A stretch of DNA of 43,342 nt from Oscillospiraceae bacterium (GCA_900768125.1 CAAGBS010000046.1:1-43342); one strand, 5' to 3'. Shown: positions 24,596-32,689, counted from the stretch's first letter. Notes: generated by a model not told the origin, from the sequence alone. Program-made: numbers and translations.

Positions 24596-25224
24596 AAAAA
24601 GCGATAATTTTCGACCTTGACGGCACTCTCTGGGACAGCTCCGAAAGCGTGTGCGAGTCCTGGAACATAGTTTTCAGCAGATACCCGGAGATAACCCGCC
24701 GGCTGACCCCCGCGGACGTGCAGGGCTTTATGGGCAAGACCCTCGACCAGATATTCCCCCTCGCGCTGCCGAACACCCCCGATGAACTCCGCCGGAAAGT
24801 GCTGCAGGAATGCGTCCGCTACGAACTGGAATACATCGCGCATCACGGCGGCAGGCTGTACCCGAAACTCCGCGAAACGCTCGAAAAGCTGCGTGAAAAA
24901 TACACGCTGATAATAGTCAGCAACTGCCAGGACGGCTACATTCAGGATTTCCTCGACTTTGCGGACATGCGCGGGCTGTTCGATGATTTCGAGAGCGCAG
25001 GCGGCACCGGGCTTTCCAAGGGCGAGAATATCAGGCTTGTCATCGAGCGCAGCGCCATCGACAAGGCGGTGTATGTCGGAGATACGCAGGGCGACCTCGA
25101 TTCATCGGATTTCGCGGGCGTGCCGTTTATCCGCGCGGCTTACGGATTCGGTCAGATGAACCGCCCCGTGCCGGAGATACGCGAGTTCTGCGAACTTCCC
25201 GAAAAAGCCTCCGAACTGCTCTGA
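24592..25224 (+). CDS. HAD-superfamily phosphatase (phosphoglycolate phosphatase-like)
   Basis: A 210-residue haloacid-dehalogenase hydrolase. Motif I is IIFDLDGTLWDSS near the N terminus with the nucleophile and acid Asp pair; motif II is LIIVSNCQDGY; the motif III lysine falls in GGTGLSKGENI; motif IV is VYVGDTQGDLDSS. A helical cap of subclass I lies between motifs I and II. It resembles Gph/PgmB-type small-molecule phosphatases; the substrate is not determined. The start overlaps the XRE stop codon and has AAAGGAG upstream, so expression should follow that regulator. Confidence 0.92.
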   Translation: MKKAIIFDLDGTLWDSSESVCESWNIVFSRYPEITRRLTPADVQGFMGKTLDQIFPLALPNTPDELRRKVLQECVRYELEYIAHHGGRLYPKLRETLEKLREKYTLIIVSNCQDGYIQDFLDFADMRGLFDDFESAGGTGLSKGENIRLVIERSAIDKAVYVGDTQGDLDSSDFAGVPFIRAAYGFGQMNRPVPEIREFCELPEKASELL

Positions 25225-25239
25225 TTTACTCAAATTATC

Positions 25240-25287
25240 AAGACAAAAGCCCCTCCGCACGCTATAATATAAGTGTAAGCTTACACT
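25240..25287 (+). promoter_or_regulatory. Promoter with 16-bp palindrome at the transcription start
   Basis: A weak -35 AAGACA (25240-25245), 17-bp spacer and perfect TATAAT (25263-25268) precede the perfect palindrome AGTGTAAGCTTACACT (25272-25287), which covers the expected start site. The palindrome is placed to act as a repressor operator for the AraC/GGDEF gene. Confidence 0.65.
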
Positions 25288-25305
25288 GAACGAAAGGGGA
25301 AGAAC

Positions 25306-26130
25306 ATGGACGCCGACAAGCTGAACGCGCTCACCGCCGCGCTGGAATACATCGAGCGAAATCTTACCGCTGATTTTTCGCAGGAGGACTGCGCAAAAAC
25401 CGCCTGCTGTTCCCTGTCGGGACTGCAGAAGCTTTTCCGCAGCGTGTTCAGGAGGAGCGTTGGCGATTACGTCACACGCAGGAGGCTCACAGCGGCGGCG
25501 CGTGAACTGCAGCAATCCGAACGCACCGCGCTGGATATCGCCCTGGAATACGGCTGGGGCAGCGCCGAGGCTTTCACCCGGGCGTTTTCCCGCGTGTGGG
25601 GAGTGACTCCGTCGGAGTACCGGAAAAGCTGGCGGTTTTCAGGATTGTGTCCGCGGCTGGACTTCCCCCGGCACTTTATGCGTGAAGGAGAGCTTATCAT
25701 GACAAGTAAATACGACATTTCCGAACTTTACGACTACATCAAATCGCGCCAGGGCACATACGCGCTGAGCTTCGACACATCGCACCTCATGGAGATAAAT
25801 GATACTCTCGGCCGCGAAGCGGGAGACAAGGTGATACTGGAATGCCTGCGCCGAATCGACCGCGAATGCGCAGACGGAATGATGATGTTCCGCATAGGCA
25901 GCGACGAATTTGTGATGATGACCGGACTTTCCGACCGGGCGCAGGTGAAGTCCCTCGCCGGGCGGATACTCGCGCACAACGGCGAGTGCGTTTCCTACAG
26001 CGGTACCGATATCCCGGTCAGCATGCGGGCGGGCGCGGTAATGCTGAAATCCGGAAAGCTAAGCTACAGCGAACTTTTCACAGAACTGGTCAGCGCCCCC
26101 GCGGATATCCCCGGCGAAGTAAAATTCTGA
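25306..26130 (+). CDS. AraC-type HTH fused to a GGDEF-like domain
   Basis: Residues 5-110 are an AraC/XylS DNA-binding domain at the N terminus: the first HTH around DFSQEDCAKTACCSLSGLQK and the second in ALDIALEYGWGSAEAFTRAF with VWGVTPSEYRK. Residues 150-255 are GGDEF-like: SFDTSHLMEINDTLG and AGDKVILECLRRI, followed by FRIGSDEFVMM, where GSDEF (198-202) replaces GGDEF. The catalytic-loop Asp-Glu are kept but the second Gly is Ser. The order, HTH first and cyclase-like domain second, is unusual. It may sense or make a cyclic dinucleotide while binding DNA. The start has AAAGGGGAAG upstream. Confidence 0.85.
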   Translation: MDADKLNALTAALEYIERNLTADFSQEDCAKTACCSLSGLQKLFRSVFRRSVGDYVTRRRLTAAARELQQSERTALDIALEYGWGSAEAFTRAFSRVWGVTPSEYRKSWRFSGLCPRLDFPRHFMREGELIMTSKYDISELYDYIKSRQGTYALSFDTSHLMEINDTLGREAGDKVILECLRRIDRECADGMMMFRIGSDEFVMMTGLSDRAQVKSLAGRILAHNGECVSYSGTDIPVSMRAGAVMLKSGKLSYSELFTELVSAPADIPGEVKF

Positions 26131-26140
26131 CTATACAAAA

Positions 26141-26167
26141 ATACCCTCCCGGGATTCGGGAGGGTAT
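26141..26167. terminator. Bidirectional terminator
   Basis: ATACCCTCCCG/CGGGAGGGTAT is an 11-bp perfect stem with a five-base loop between the convergent genes ending at 26130 and 26197. On the minus strand TTTTTGTATAG follows, a good U tract; on the plus strand the tract is weaker. Confidence 0.85.
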
Positions 26168-26196
26168 CGCGTTATGTTTGGGTGGTCAGAACGAAA

Positions 26197-26646
26197 TTAC
26201 TTCTCGTCCTTCTTCTCCTCTGCGGGAGCTTCTTCAGCGGGAGCGTCCTCAACGATGGCAGGCTCTTCCTCAGCGGGAGCGGGCTTCTCCGGAAGCTTTG
26301 CGCCGCACTTGGGGCAGAACGAGTTATCGCTCTTGGTCTTTGCGCCGCACGCGGAACAGGTCACTTCCTGGCGGAGGTCATCAAGCAGATTGCTGATCTC
26401 AGACAGCTTCTCGTATAGCTTGTCGATCTCTTCGATCTCAGCGTCAAACAGGGCTGCGTCCGGGTTCTCGGACTTCTTCATCTCATACGCCATCTGACCC
26501 AGCTTTTCAAAGTGGACCTTGATGTCGCCGGATGTCTGAGATTCCTTGATCTTCAGCTTAGTGAATCTAACAGCCTCGTCAGTCTTCTTGCCGGCGGTCT
26601 GCGCTGCGTTCTTGGTAGTATTGATAACGTCATCGAAAAAACTCAT
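26197..26646 (-). CDS. Coiled-coil protein with C-terminal zinc ribbon
   Basis: A 149-residue cytoplasmic protein. Residues 1-95 are helical and charged (SFFDDVINTTKNAAQTAGKK, then LGQMAYEMKKSE and EEIDKLYEKLSEISNLLDDL), suggesting a coiled coil. A zinc ribbon follows, VTCSACGAKTKSDNSFCPKCGAKLP, with CSAC and CPKC pairs. The last 30 residues are an Ala/Glu/Pro-rich low-complexity tail (APAEEEPAIVEDAPAEEAPA). Proteins of this architecture are common and uncharacterised in Clostridia. It has its own promoter and terminator, so it is monocistronic. AAAGGAG precedes the ATG. Confidence 0.85.
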   Translation of the reverse strand: MSFFDDVINTTKNAAQTAGKKTDEAVRFTKLKIKESQTSGDIKVHFEKLGQMAYEMKKSENPDAALFDAEIEEIDKLYEKLSEISNLLDDLRQEVTCSACGAKTKSDNSFCPKCGAKLPEKPAPAEEEPAIVEDAPAEEAPAEEKKDEK

Positions 26647-26700
26647 GGTAAAAAACTCCTTTCAGAATTTGGTTTTTCAGGGTACCTCGCCCTTGTCCTT

Positions 26701-26729
26701 ATTTTACCACAAAATTTCCGGAAATGCAA
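26701..26729 (-). promoter_or_regulatory. Promoter of the zinc-ribbon coiled-coil gene
   Basis: TTGCAT (26729-26724), 17-bp spacer, TAAAAT (26706-26701) on the minus strand, starting just after the degV stop. Confidence 0.6.
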
Positions 26730-26757
26730 TAGTTATTCGGTAAAAAATAGGTGAAAA

Positions 26758-27639
26758 TCAGTCCTTTGCGGGACGTTCCTGACCTCTGATGAGTACGCCT
26801 ATCATCTCCTGGCCTGCGTTGCAGGATACGACCACTCCGGTCTTCTCCACCATCGCCGGACCGTAGCCCAGCTTCTTTGTCATCTTGTCGATAAATTCTT
26901 TTTCACAGTCCGGGCGCGTCGTGGTGACTACGCACCACGGAGTTTCGGGGATCATCTTGGAGGAGATAGTCTCGACCGCCGCGTCAATTACCGCCTTTTC
27001 ACCACGCGCCTTGCGGAGAACTTCGGTTTTCTCGGCCGCGAGATATATCAGTGGCTTCAGTCCCATGAGTTCGCCCAGGAAGCTTGCCGCGGCGGTTATT
27101 CTGCCGGATTTCTTCATGTGTCGGAGGTCGAAGCCGATGATGAACGCTTCGGAATGCCGCGCCCAGTCCTCAAGGTAGGAAACGACGCTCTCCACGCTCT
27201 GACCGGCTTCCAACTTCTTGCATGCCTCGATGACGGGATAGCCGTAGGCGAGAGTGTAGTTCTGGCTGTCAACAACGTAAACGGTGAGGTCTTTCAGCTC
27301 GTCAGCTATGTTCTGCTTTGCAAGCTGCGCGTTTGAGCAGGTCTGCGAACCAGCGGCGTTGATGACGTCCACGATGATGGTGCGTACTCCCTGCGCGTAC
27401 AGTTCGCGGTACTTTTCCTCGAACTGGATAGCTGTTATCTGGGAATGCTTGGGTATCTCCTGCTGCTCCTTGAGTATCTTGTAGAACTCCTCAGCCTGGA
27501 TATCCTGCCTGTCAACGTAGCTTTTCCCCTGGATAGTCACCATGAATGGCATTACTTCCAGCAGTCCCTTGTACTTTTCCTCGTTCTCCTTTGAGATATC
27601 GCAGCCGCTGTCCGTGATTATCCTGATAGTATTGTCCAT
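26758..27639 (-). CDS. DegV-family fatty-acid-binding protein
   Basis: This 293-residue protein has the DegV signature: IRIITDSGCDIS at the N terminus, then MVTIQGKSYVDRQDIQAEEFY, PKHSQITAIQFEEKY, the segment DLRHMKKSGRITAAASFLGELMGLKPL and VVTTTRPDCEKEF. DegV/FakB proteins bind a fatty acid and can present it to the FakA kinase for phospholipid synthesis. No fakA is nearby. The gene follows trmL by 21 bp with AAAGGAG before the ATG, so both probably use the promoter at 28217-28245. Confidence 0.93.
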   Translation of the reverse strand: MDNTIRIITDSGCDISKENEEKYKGLLEVMPFMVTIQGKSYVDRQDIQAEEFYKILKEQQEIPKHSQITAIQFEEKYRELYAQGVRTIIVDVINAAGSQTCSNAQLAKQNIADELKDLTVYVVDSQNYTLAYGYPVIEACKKLEAGQSVESVVSYLEDWARHSEAFIIGFDLRHMKKSGRITAAASFLGELMGLKPLIYLAAEKTEVLRKARGEKAVIDAAVETISSKMIPETPWCVVTTTRPDCEKEFIDKMTKKLGYGPAMVEKTGVVVSCNAGQEMIGVLIRGQERPAKD

Positions 27640-27660
27640 GATTTACTCCTTTACTGCGGG

Positions 27661-28164
27661 TCAGTCCGCATTGTTCCAGTCAAATTCGCGCAGTCTTCCC
27701 TGATTCTGCAGCTCGGGGAATCCCCACTGACGCAGAACTTCGTAAACGCCTATCGCAACGCTGTTCGAAAGGTTAAGGCTGCGGAGAGTCTCGCGCATCG
27801 GAATACGCACGCAGCTCTCCTTGTTTTCAAAAAGCAGCTTTTCCGGAAGCCCGGCGTCCTCCCTGCCGAAAAACAGGAAGCATTTGTCCGGATAGACGAC
27901 GTCGCTGTATGTATTCACCGCCTTGGTGGAGAAGTAGAAATACGCGCCGTCGTTCTTTGCGAAGAAATCCTCCAGACCATCGTAGTAGGTGATATCCAGA
28001 TAGTGCCAGTAGTCCAGTCCGGCGCGCTTCAGCTGCTTGTCGTCCGGGGTGAAGCCCATCGGACGTATCAGGTGGAGCCGTGCTCCGGTGACGGCGCAGG
28101 TGCGGGCGATGTTGCCGGTGTTCTGTGGTATCTGGGGTTCTACTAAAACGATGTTGAGTTCCAA
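27661..28164 (-). CDS. trmL: tRNA (cytidine(34)-2'-O)-methyltransferase TrmL
   Basis: A SPOUT-class methyltransferase of about 167 residues. Motif 1 is NIVLVEPQIPQNTGNIARTC at the N terminus, followed by LHLIRPMGF, KRAGLDYWHYLDI, the motif 2 stretch FLFFGREDAGLP and the C-terminal knot SLNLSNSVAIGVYEVLRQ. TrmL methylates the ribose of the wobble base in certain leucine tRNAs. I favour the TTG at 28164 because AGGA lies 10 bases upstream; the ATG at 28173 has that box only one base away. Longer in-frame starts up to 28263 would cover the promoter. Confidence 0.92.
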   Translation of the reverse strand: MELNIVLVEPQIPQNTGNIARTCAVTGARLHLIRPMGFTPDDKQLKRAGLDYWHYLDITYYDGLEDFFAKNDGAYFYFSTKAVNTYSDVVYPDKCFLFFGREDAGLPEKLLFENKESCVRIPMRETLRSLNLSNSVAIGVYEVLRQWGFPELQNQGRLREFDWNNAD

Positions 28165-28216
28165 GTGGAGCATTTCCTTTCGTGGGAAAAATAGCTGCTG
28201 AAAACAGCACAATAGT

Positions 28217-28245
28217 ATTTTAACATATTCCTCAGCTTTTTGCAA
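28217..28245 (-). promoter_or_regulatory. Promoter of trmL-degV
   Basis: TTGCAA (28245-28240), 17-bp spacer, TAAAAT (28222-28217) with an extended TG one base ahead of the -10, minus strand. Confidence 0.65.
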
Positions 28246-28318
28246 GAGTTTTTTTAACTGCAAAGCGTTTTTAACAAAAAACCGGAGAACTTTCCGGAAA
28301 AGTTGTAGTTAGTGCTTA

Positions 28319-28347
28319 TTGACTTAATTTTTTATCAGTAGTATAAT
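28319..28347 (+). promoter_or_regulatory. Sigma-A promoter of the SulP transporter gene
   Basis: TTGACT (28319-28324), 17-bp spacer, TATAAT (28342-28347); a short CCGG..CCGG hairpin (about 28282-28297) lies upstream. Confidence 0.8.
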
Positions 28348-28409
28348 TAAATTCGTGTGGTCTGCCAGAAAGACAACAGACAAAAGGCAGGCAAAAAGGA
28401 AGGAAAACA

Positions 28410-30071
28410 ATGTTCAAAAAATATGTAAGCGACCTTAAAGCTGAATTTAAAGGCTACAACGGAAAGAAGCTCACCCAGGATCTCATGGCGGGTCTGACTG
28501 TAGCTGCTGTGGCACTGCCGCTGGCTCTGGCGTTCGGCGTAAGCTCCGGTGCGGACGCGGCTTCGGGGCTCGTCACCGCTATCGTTGCGGGAATCGTCAT
28601 CGGAATACTCTCCGGCGCGTCCTACCAGATATCCGGACCTACAGGCGCGATGGCGGCGATACTGCTGTCCGTTTCCGCGAAGTACGGCATCACCGGCGTG
28701 CTGACTGCGGGATTCATCTCCGGCGTGATACTGATAATCGCGGCGGTCTGCCGGGTCGGCAAGCTGGTAAGCTACCTGCCCGCTCCGGTCATCACCGGAT
28801 TCACCTCCGGTATCGCGATAATCATTGCGCTGGGTCAGATAGACAACTTCTTCGGCACCCGCTCGGTCGGCGAGAACCAGATAGCGAAGATAGGCTCCTA
28901 TTTCAGCGGCGCGGGCAGCTTTGAGCCGAACTGGTGGGCAGTTATGTTCGGCGGACTGGTCGTGCTGATAATGATAGTCTACCCCAGGAAATGGAATGCA
29001 GTTGTTCCGTCGTCGCTGGTGGGAATAATCGTGGCGCTCATCGTGAATATGGTGTTCTTCGAGCAGGGTACTGTAGCCGAAGTCGGCGCAATCCCGAGCA
29101 GCCTCGTCACCGATGACAGCATTATCCGCAAGGGCTTTGACTTTGCGAATATCACCAGCCTTATCATGCCGGCGGTCTCCATCGCGGCGCTGGGAATGAT
29201 AGAGAGCCTTCTCTGCGGTGCCAGCGCAGGCAAGATGAAAGGCGAGCGCCTTGACGCCAGCCGCGAACTCATCGCCCAGGGCATAGGCAACATGGTTATC
29301 CCGCTGCTGGGCGGCGTACCCGCGACCGCGGCTATCGCGAGAACCTCGGTCGCGATAAAGTCCGGCGGTCAGACCCGTCTTGTAAGCGTGTTCCACTCTA
29401 TAGTTCTGATTCTTTCGATGTTCCTGCTGGGCGGCGTTATGAGCCGTATACCGATGGCTGCGCTTGCAGGCGTGCTGATGGTGACTGCTTTCAGAATGAA
29501 CGACTGGGCGGCTATCAGGAGTATTTTCAGGAAGAAGTTCAAATCTTCCATTTTACAGTACGTCCTGACGATGGTGTCCACCGTTGTTTTTGATCTGACT
29601 GTCGCTATCGTCATCGGCGTGGTCGCAGCTATGGTCGTGTTCGTTGTGAAGAGCTCCGAGCTTCGCGTTACTTCCAGCGACATCGACGAAAACAAGCTGA
29701 AGGGCAAGGTGCACTCCGGTCACCACGAGGAATTTAAGGTAGTTTACGTTTCCGGTCCGCTGTTCTTCGGAACGCAGGAGAAGCTGATAAACCAGCTTGA
29801 AGCGCTGGAGGGCAACCCGCAGGTCATTCTGTCGATGCGCGGCGTTCCCACTGCGGACGACATCTCGCTCGCAGAGCTTGAAAGGCTCTACAACGCGCTC
29901 CGCGAAAATGGAACGCAGATATCTTTCACCGGCGTGCAGTCCGCAGTAAGCGAAATGATGGAAAGAGCCGGCTTCCGCGAGCATATCGGCGAGGAGCATT
30001 TCTACTGGGACGCAGTAGCCGCGATAAAGGCGCTGGAAGTCCGCGAGTACGGCACTGATTACGCTGATTAA
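28410..30071 (+). CDS. SulP-family inorganic anion transporter with STAS domain
   Basis: A 553-residue permease. The membrane domain opens with DLMAGLTVAAVALPLALAFG and YQISGPTGAMAAIL, both family hallmarks, and continues through about 12-14 helices to residue 410; GGVPATAAIARTSVAIKSGG is also conserved. A C-terminal STAS domain (about 430-545) follows, FKVVYVSGPLFFGTQEKL and VILSMRGVPTADDISLAELE. SulP proteins carry sulfate, bicarbonate or other anions, commonly coupled to sodium or protons; which one is carried here is not visible. The gene stands alone behind its own promoter, with AAAAGGAAGG before the ATG. Confidence 0.95.
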   Translation: MFKKYVSDLKAEFKGYNGKKLTQDLMAGLTVAAVALPLALAFGVSSGADAASGLVTAIVAGIVIGILSGASYQISGPTGAMAAILLSVSAKYGITGVLTAGFISGVILIIAAVCRVGKLVSYLPAPVITGFTSGIAIIIALGQIDNFFGTRSVGENQIAKIGSYFSGAGSFEPNWWAVMFGGLVVLIMIVYPRKWNAVVPSSLVGIIVALIVNMVFFEQGTVAEVGAIPSSLVTDDSIIRKGFDFANITSLIMPAVSIAALGMIESLLCGASAGKMKGERLDASRELIAQGIGNMVIPLLGGVPATAAIARTSVAIKSGGQTRLVSVFHSIVLILSMFLLGGVMSRIPMAALAGVLMVTAFRMNDWAAIRSIFRKKFKSSILQYVLTMVSTVVFDLTVAIVIGVVAAMVVFVVKSSELRVTSSDIDENKLKGKVHSGHHEEFKVVYVSGPLFFGTQEKLINQLEALEGNPQVILSMRGVPTADDISLAELERLYNALRENGTQISFTGVQSAVSEMMERAGFREHIGEEHFYWDAVAAIKALEVREYGTDYAD

Positions 30072-30130
30072 CTACAGGATATTTCGGGGGCTGAAAAAGC
30101 ACATATTACGACTTATAGCATATTGTTTTT

Positions 30131-30335
30131 CGCTTCCTTTTGTCACAAAAGGAAGCGGGGGTTTACGGGGTGGCTCCCCCAGTGGGGGAGGTGGCACGAA
30201 GTGCCGGAGGGGTTGACCGACAGAACAGCGCCCCCGTTACTCTGCGCGAAGCGCAGTCACTCCGCACGCAGTGCGGTTTCACGTTTAAAAAGCGCTAAAG
30301 GGGGCGTGGGGGGAAAACAAGAGTTTTCCCCCCAC
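30131..30335. repeat. Hairpin-rich intergenic repeat (six stems)
   Basis: The 370-bp gap between the SulP and sigma genes holds consecutive perfect hairpins: CGCTTCCTTTTG..CAAAAGGAAGCG (30131-30157), CTCCCCC..GGGGGAG (30174-30190), GGCAC-GAA-GTGCC (30193-30205), CTGCGC-GAA-GCGCAG (30242-30256), CCGCAC-GCA-GTGCGG (30262-30276), and GTGGGGGGAAAAC/GTTTTCCCCCCAC (30306-30335). GCGCCCCC near 30229 can pair with GGGGGCG near 30300 to enclose two stems. The last stem, followed by AGTCTTTTG, may terminate the SulP transcript. The stacked GNA triloops suggest a mobile palindromic repeat rather than a protein gene. Confidence 0.75.
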
Positions 30336-30441
30336 AGTCTTTTGCAATTTATTGTCTGTTCGACTTTTTTGCGACTTATCCATATCCATTCCGTCTTAAT
30401 AGGTGAAGATATCTTCTGCAACACAAAAAGGAGGTGGTACT

Positions 30442-30993
30442 GTGACCGATGAGAACATAGTACAGCTGTTTCTCGACCGGGACGAATCCGGTATCACGGC
30501 TGCGCGGGAGCGTTACGGCAGGCTGCTCACCAGCATTGCCCGCAACATTCTACACAGCGAGCAGGACGCCGAGGAATGCGAAAGCGAGACCTTGCTTCGC
30601 GCCTGGAACAGCATTCCCCCCGCGAAGCCGGAGCGGCTGTGCGCGTACCTGTGCAGGATAGCGCGGCGGCTGGCGCTGGACAGGCACGACTACAACAGCG
30701 CCGCAAAACGCACCGGGGACACGCTGCCCATTGACGAGCTTGCCGAATACATAGGCTCGGGCAGCGCCGCCGACATGCTTTCCGAGCGGGAGCTTTCCGG
30801 ATTCCTCAACAGCTTCCTGCGGGCGCAGGACAAGACCACGAGGATAATTTTCATGCGGCGGTTCTGGTTCGGGGACTCCATCGCCGATATATCCAAACGG
30901 CTTCATGTAAGCGAGAGCATGGTGAAGTCGCGTATTTCCCGCACGCTGAAAAAGCTGCGGGAATACCTCAGAAAGGAGGGCTACGAGCTGTGA
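30442..30993 (+). CDS. ECF-type RNA polymerase sigma factor
   Basis: A 183-residue sigma-70 relative. The start is the GTG at 30442, seven bases after AGGAGG; an upstream ATG at 30403 has no ribosome binding site. Region 2 covers about residues 20-85 (RYGRLLTSIARNILHSEQDAE, ETLLRAWNSIPP, LCAYLCRIARRLALD). Region 4 covers about 125-178, FLRAQDKTTRIIFMRRFWFGD, then SIADISKRLHVSESMVKSRI. The stop overlaps the GTG start of the next gene (GTGA), the usual coupling of an ECF sigma factor to its membrane-bound regulator. Its regulon cannot be told from here. Confidence 0.92.
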   Translation: MTDENIVQLFLDRDESGITAARERYGRLLTSIARNILHSEQDAEECESETLLRAWNSIPPAKPERLCAYLCRIARRLALDRHDYNSAAKRTGDTLPIDELAEYIGSGSAADMLSERELSGFLNSFLRAQDKTTRIIFMRRFWFGDSIADISKRLHVSESMVKSRISRTLKKLREYLRKEGYEL

Positions 30994-32645
30994 AAGATAA
31001 GCTCAGAAACGCGCTCGACAACATCGACGAGCGATTTATAGAAGAAGCGGCGGAAGCCGGAAGATCCGACGTCTCCTCGCCGGGACGGCTGAAATTCCTG
31101 CTGATACCCGCCGGAGCAGTGGCAGCGGCGGCTGTAGTCGCTGTATGCGTTGTCTCCATGGGAAAGCCCCGGGGAGTCGATCTGATAGCACAGAGCTGTC
31201 CTGCAACGGAGCCGTCCGGCTTGAACCAGTCCGCATCGGACCTGTCTGCGTCGGACCAGTCCGCGTCGGACCCCGATACCTCACGGGACTACCGGGAATA
31301 CCTTGCATTCTACGAATGCGAGGACTCGAGCCTGAACTTCGACACCGAAGCTGAAACGTTCGTATTCAGCCCGTGCGATGTGTTCAGCATAACGCCGACC
31401 GGAACGTTCACTCTCAGCGATGGTTTCATCACGCTGGATTTCACACAGCTTGACGATGTGAAATACCGCGGCAGGCTCAGCGGAGACGGCAGAGAAATAA
31501 CCATCGTCAACCCTGACGAGCGGCTGTATAGCTGGATATTCCTGAACAGCGGCTCAGAAGCAGGCACCGGCGAAGCGGAGAGCGCTCCGGAAAATCCCGA
31601 GGTAGTCTTCAAATGGTGTGACGGCGCGGTGCTTGGCGGCTCGGCTGAGACCGTGGAGTCAGAGACAGAGACTGAGGAAGCGGTCATTGAAGCCGGCGGC
31701 TATTCTCCCGATGACGCTGACAGGCTGATAAGAAGCTGTATCGAGACTTACAGCACGGAGAGCCAGCTCGATCACATCGCTTACACTGCTGAATACCGCC
31801 GCAGTCACATCTCCGAAGCAATGGCGCTCCGGAAAGGCCCGCTGGACATGGATAACCTCACCGTGACCGCATACAGCGGCTATGACGAATGGACGGGCGG
31901 CAATCATTACGGAATAGACCTCGCCGGCCCGGACCTGTCGGAGGACACGGTAGTCACCGCGTTCATGGACGGCACGGTGGAAAAGGCTGTTGACAGCGGC
32001 AGCAATTACGGTCTGGGAAAATATATCGTGATAAACCACGGCGCCGGAATATACACGGTGTACGCGAACCTCTCCAGCGTTGACGTTTCATATGGACAGC
32101 CTGTCAGCGCCGGGGACGAGATAGGAAATATCGGCAGTTCAGGCTCCGGCACGGGGCTTCACCTGCACTTTGAGATACGCGAAAACGGCGAGATAAGCAG
32201 CATGATGAACTCCTACCCGCAGAAGCAGCGCTTCACATGGATAGTCGGCGGCGAGGACGGCGGCGAGATATCCGAACCGATGGACGACCAGGGCGGCAGC
32301 TACGTTCACAAGGGCATAGATATCGCAGCCGGGCAGGGCGCTCCGGTGTACGCGGCTGACGATGGCACGGTTATCCTCGCGGAATGGTATTACGGCTACG
32401 GGAATTGCGTTATGATAGACCACGGCGATTTAGTAACGGTGTACGGTCATCTTGACGAGATAAGCGTTTCCGATGGTCAGCAGGTCGAAGCGGGCGAAGC
32501 AGTCGGCACGGTGGGAAGCACCGGGTATGTCACAGGGTATTCGCTGCACTTCGAGGTGCGGTCGGACAGCTCGGAGGAAGCCGAACGGCTGAACCCGCTG
32601 GATTATCTTCCGTATCACAAGCGGTCTTCTGCATTCGAGGAATAA
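30990..32645 (+). CDS. Membrane protein with two degenerate M23 (LytM) domains, probable partner of the ECF sigma factor
   Basis: This 551-residue protein starts with a short cytoplasmic segment (KLRNALDNIDERFIEEAAEAG), as in many ruminococcal anti-sigma proteins, one membrane helix (about 35-57), a Ser/Asp repeat linker (81-95) and an extracellular beta-rich region (100-215). Two M23 peptidase domains follow. Domain 1 (about 290-400) keeps His306 and Asp310 (HYGID) and HLH (391-393), but the expected YGH is YAN (358-360). Domain 2 (about 425-540) keeps His440 and Asp444 (HKGID) and YGH (His487), but its HxH is SLH (518-520). Each domain therefore lacks a different catalytic His, so both may be binding rather than cutting domains. 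Translation is coupled to the sigma gene. A role in sensing the cell wall and holding the sigma factor is inferred. Confidence 0.85.
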   Translation: MKDKLRNALDNIDERFIEEAAEAGRSDVSSPGRLKFLLIPAGAVAAAAVVAVCVVSMGKPRGVDLIAQSCPATEPSGLNQSASDLSASDQSASDPDTSRDYREYLAFYECEDSSLNFDTEAETFVFSPCDVFSITPTGTFTLSDGFITLDFTQLDDVKYRGRLSGDGREITIVNPDERLYSWIFLNSGSEAGTGEAESAPENPEVVFKWCDGAVLGGSAETVESETETEEAVIEAGGYSPDDADRLIRSCIETYSTESQLDHIAYTAEYRRSHISEAMALRKGPLDMDNLTVTAYSGYDEWTGGNHYGIDLAGPDLSEDTVVTAFMDGTVEKAVDSGSNYGLGKYIVINHGAGIYTVYANLSSVDVSYGQPVSAGDEIGNIGSSGSGTGLHLHFEIRENGEISSMMNSYPQKQRFTWIVGGEDGGEISEPMDDQGGSYVHKGIDIAAGQGAPVYAADDGTVILAEWYYGYGNCVMIDHGDLVTVYGHLDEISVSDGQQVEAGEAVGTVGSTGYVTGYSLHFEVRSDSSEEAERLNPLDYLPYHKRSSAFEE

Positions 32646-32657
32646 TTGACGACATTA

Positions 32658-32689
32658 CAGGCAGGGCGGCTGTTCAGCTGCTCTGCCTG
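32658..32689 (+). terminator. Terminator of the ECF sigma operon
   Basis: CAGGCAGGGCGGCT pairs with AGCTGCTCTGCCTG (two G-U pairs) around a four-base loop, followed by ATTCTTTAG, 13 bp after the stop codon. Confidence 0.75.

Noticed and set aside
28347..29396. 349-codon open frame on the minus strand opposite the SulP gene
   Set aside because: It is antisense to a clearly recognisable transporter, is rich in Arg, His, Asp and Tyr, and has no ribosome binding site or family motif; a shadow of codon bias.
30123..30452. 109-codon plus-strand frame in the gap before the sigma factor gene
   Set aside because: It is the chance translation of a chain of palindromes and has no ribosome binding site; better explained as a hairpin repeat.
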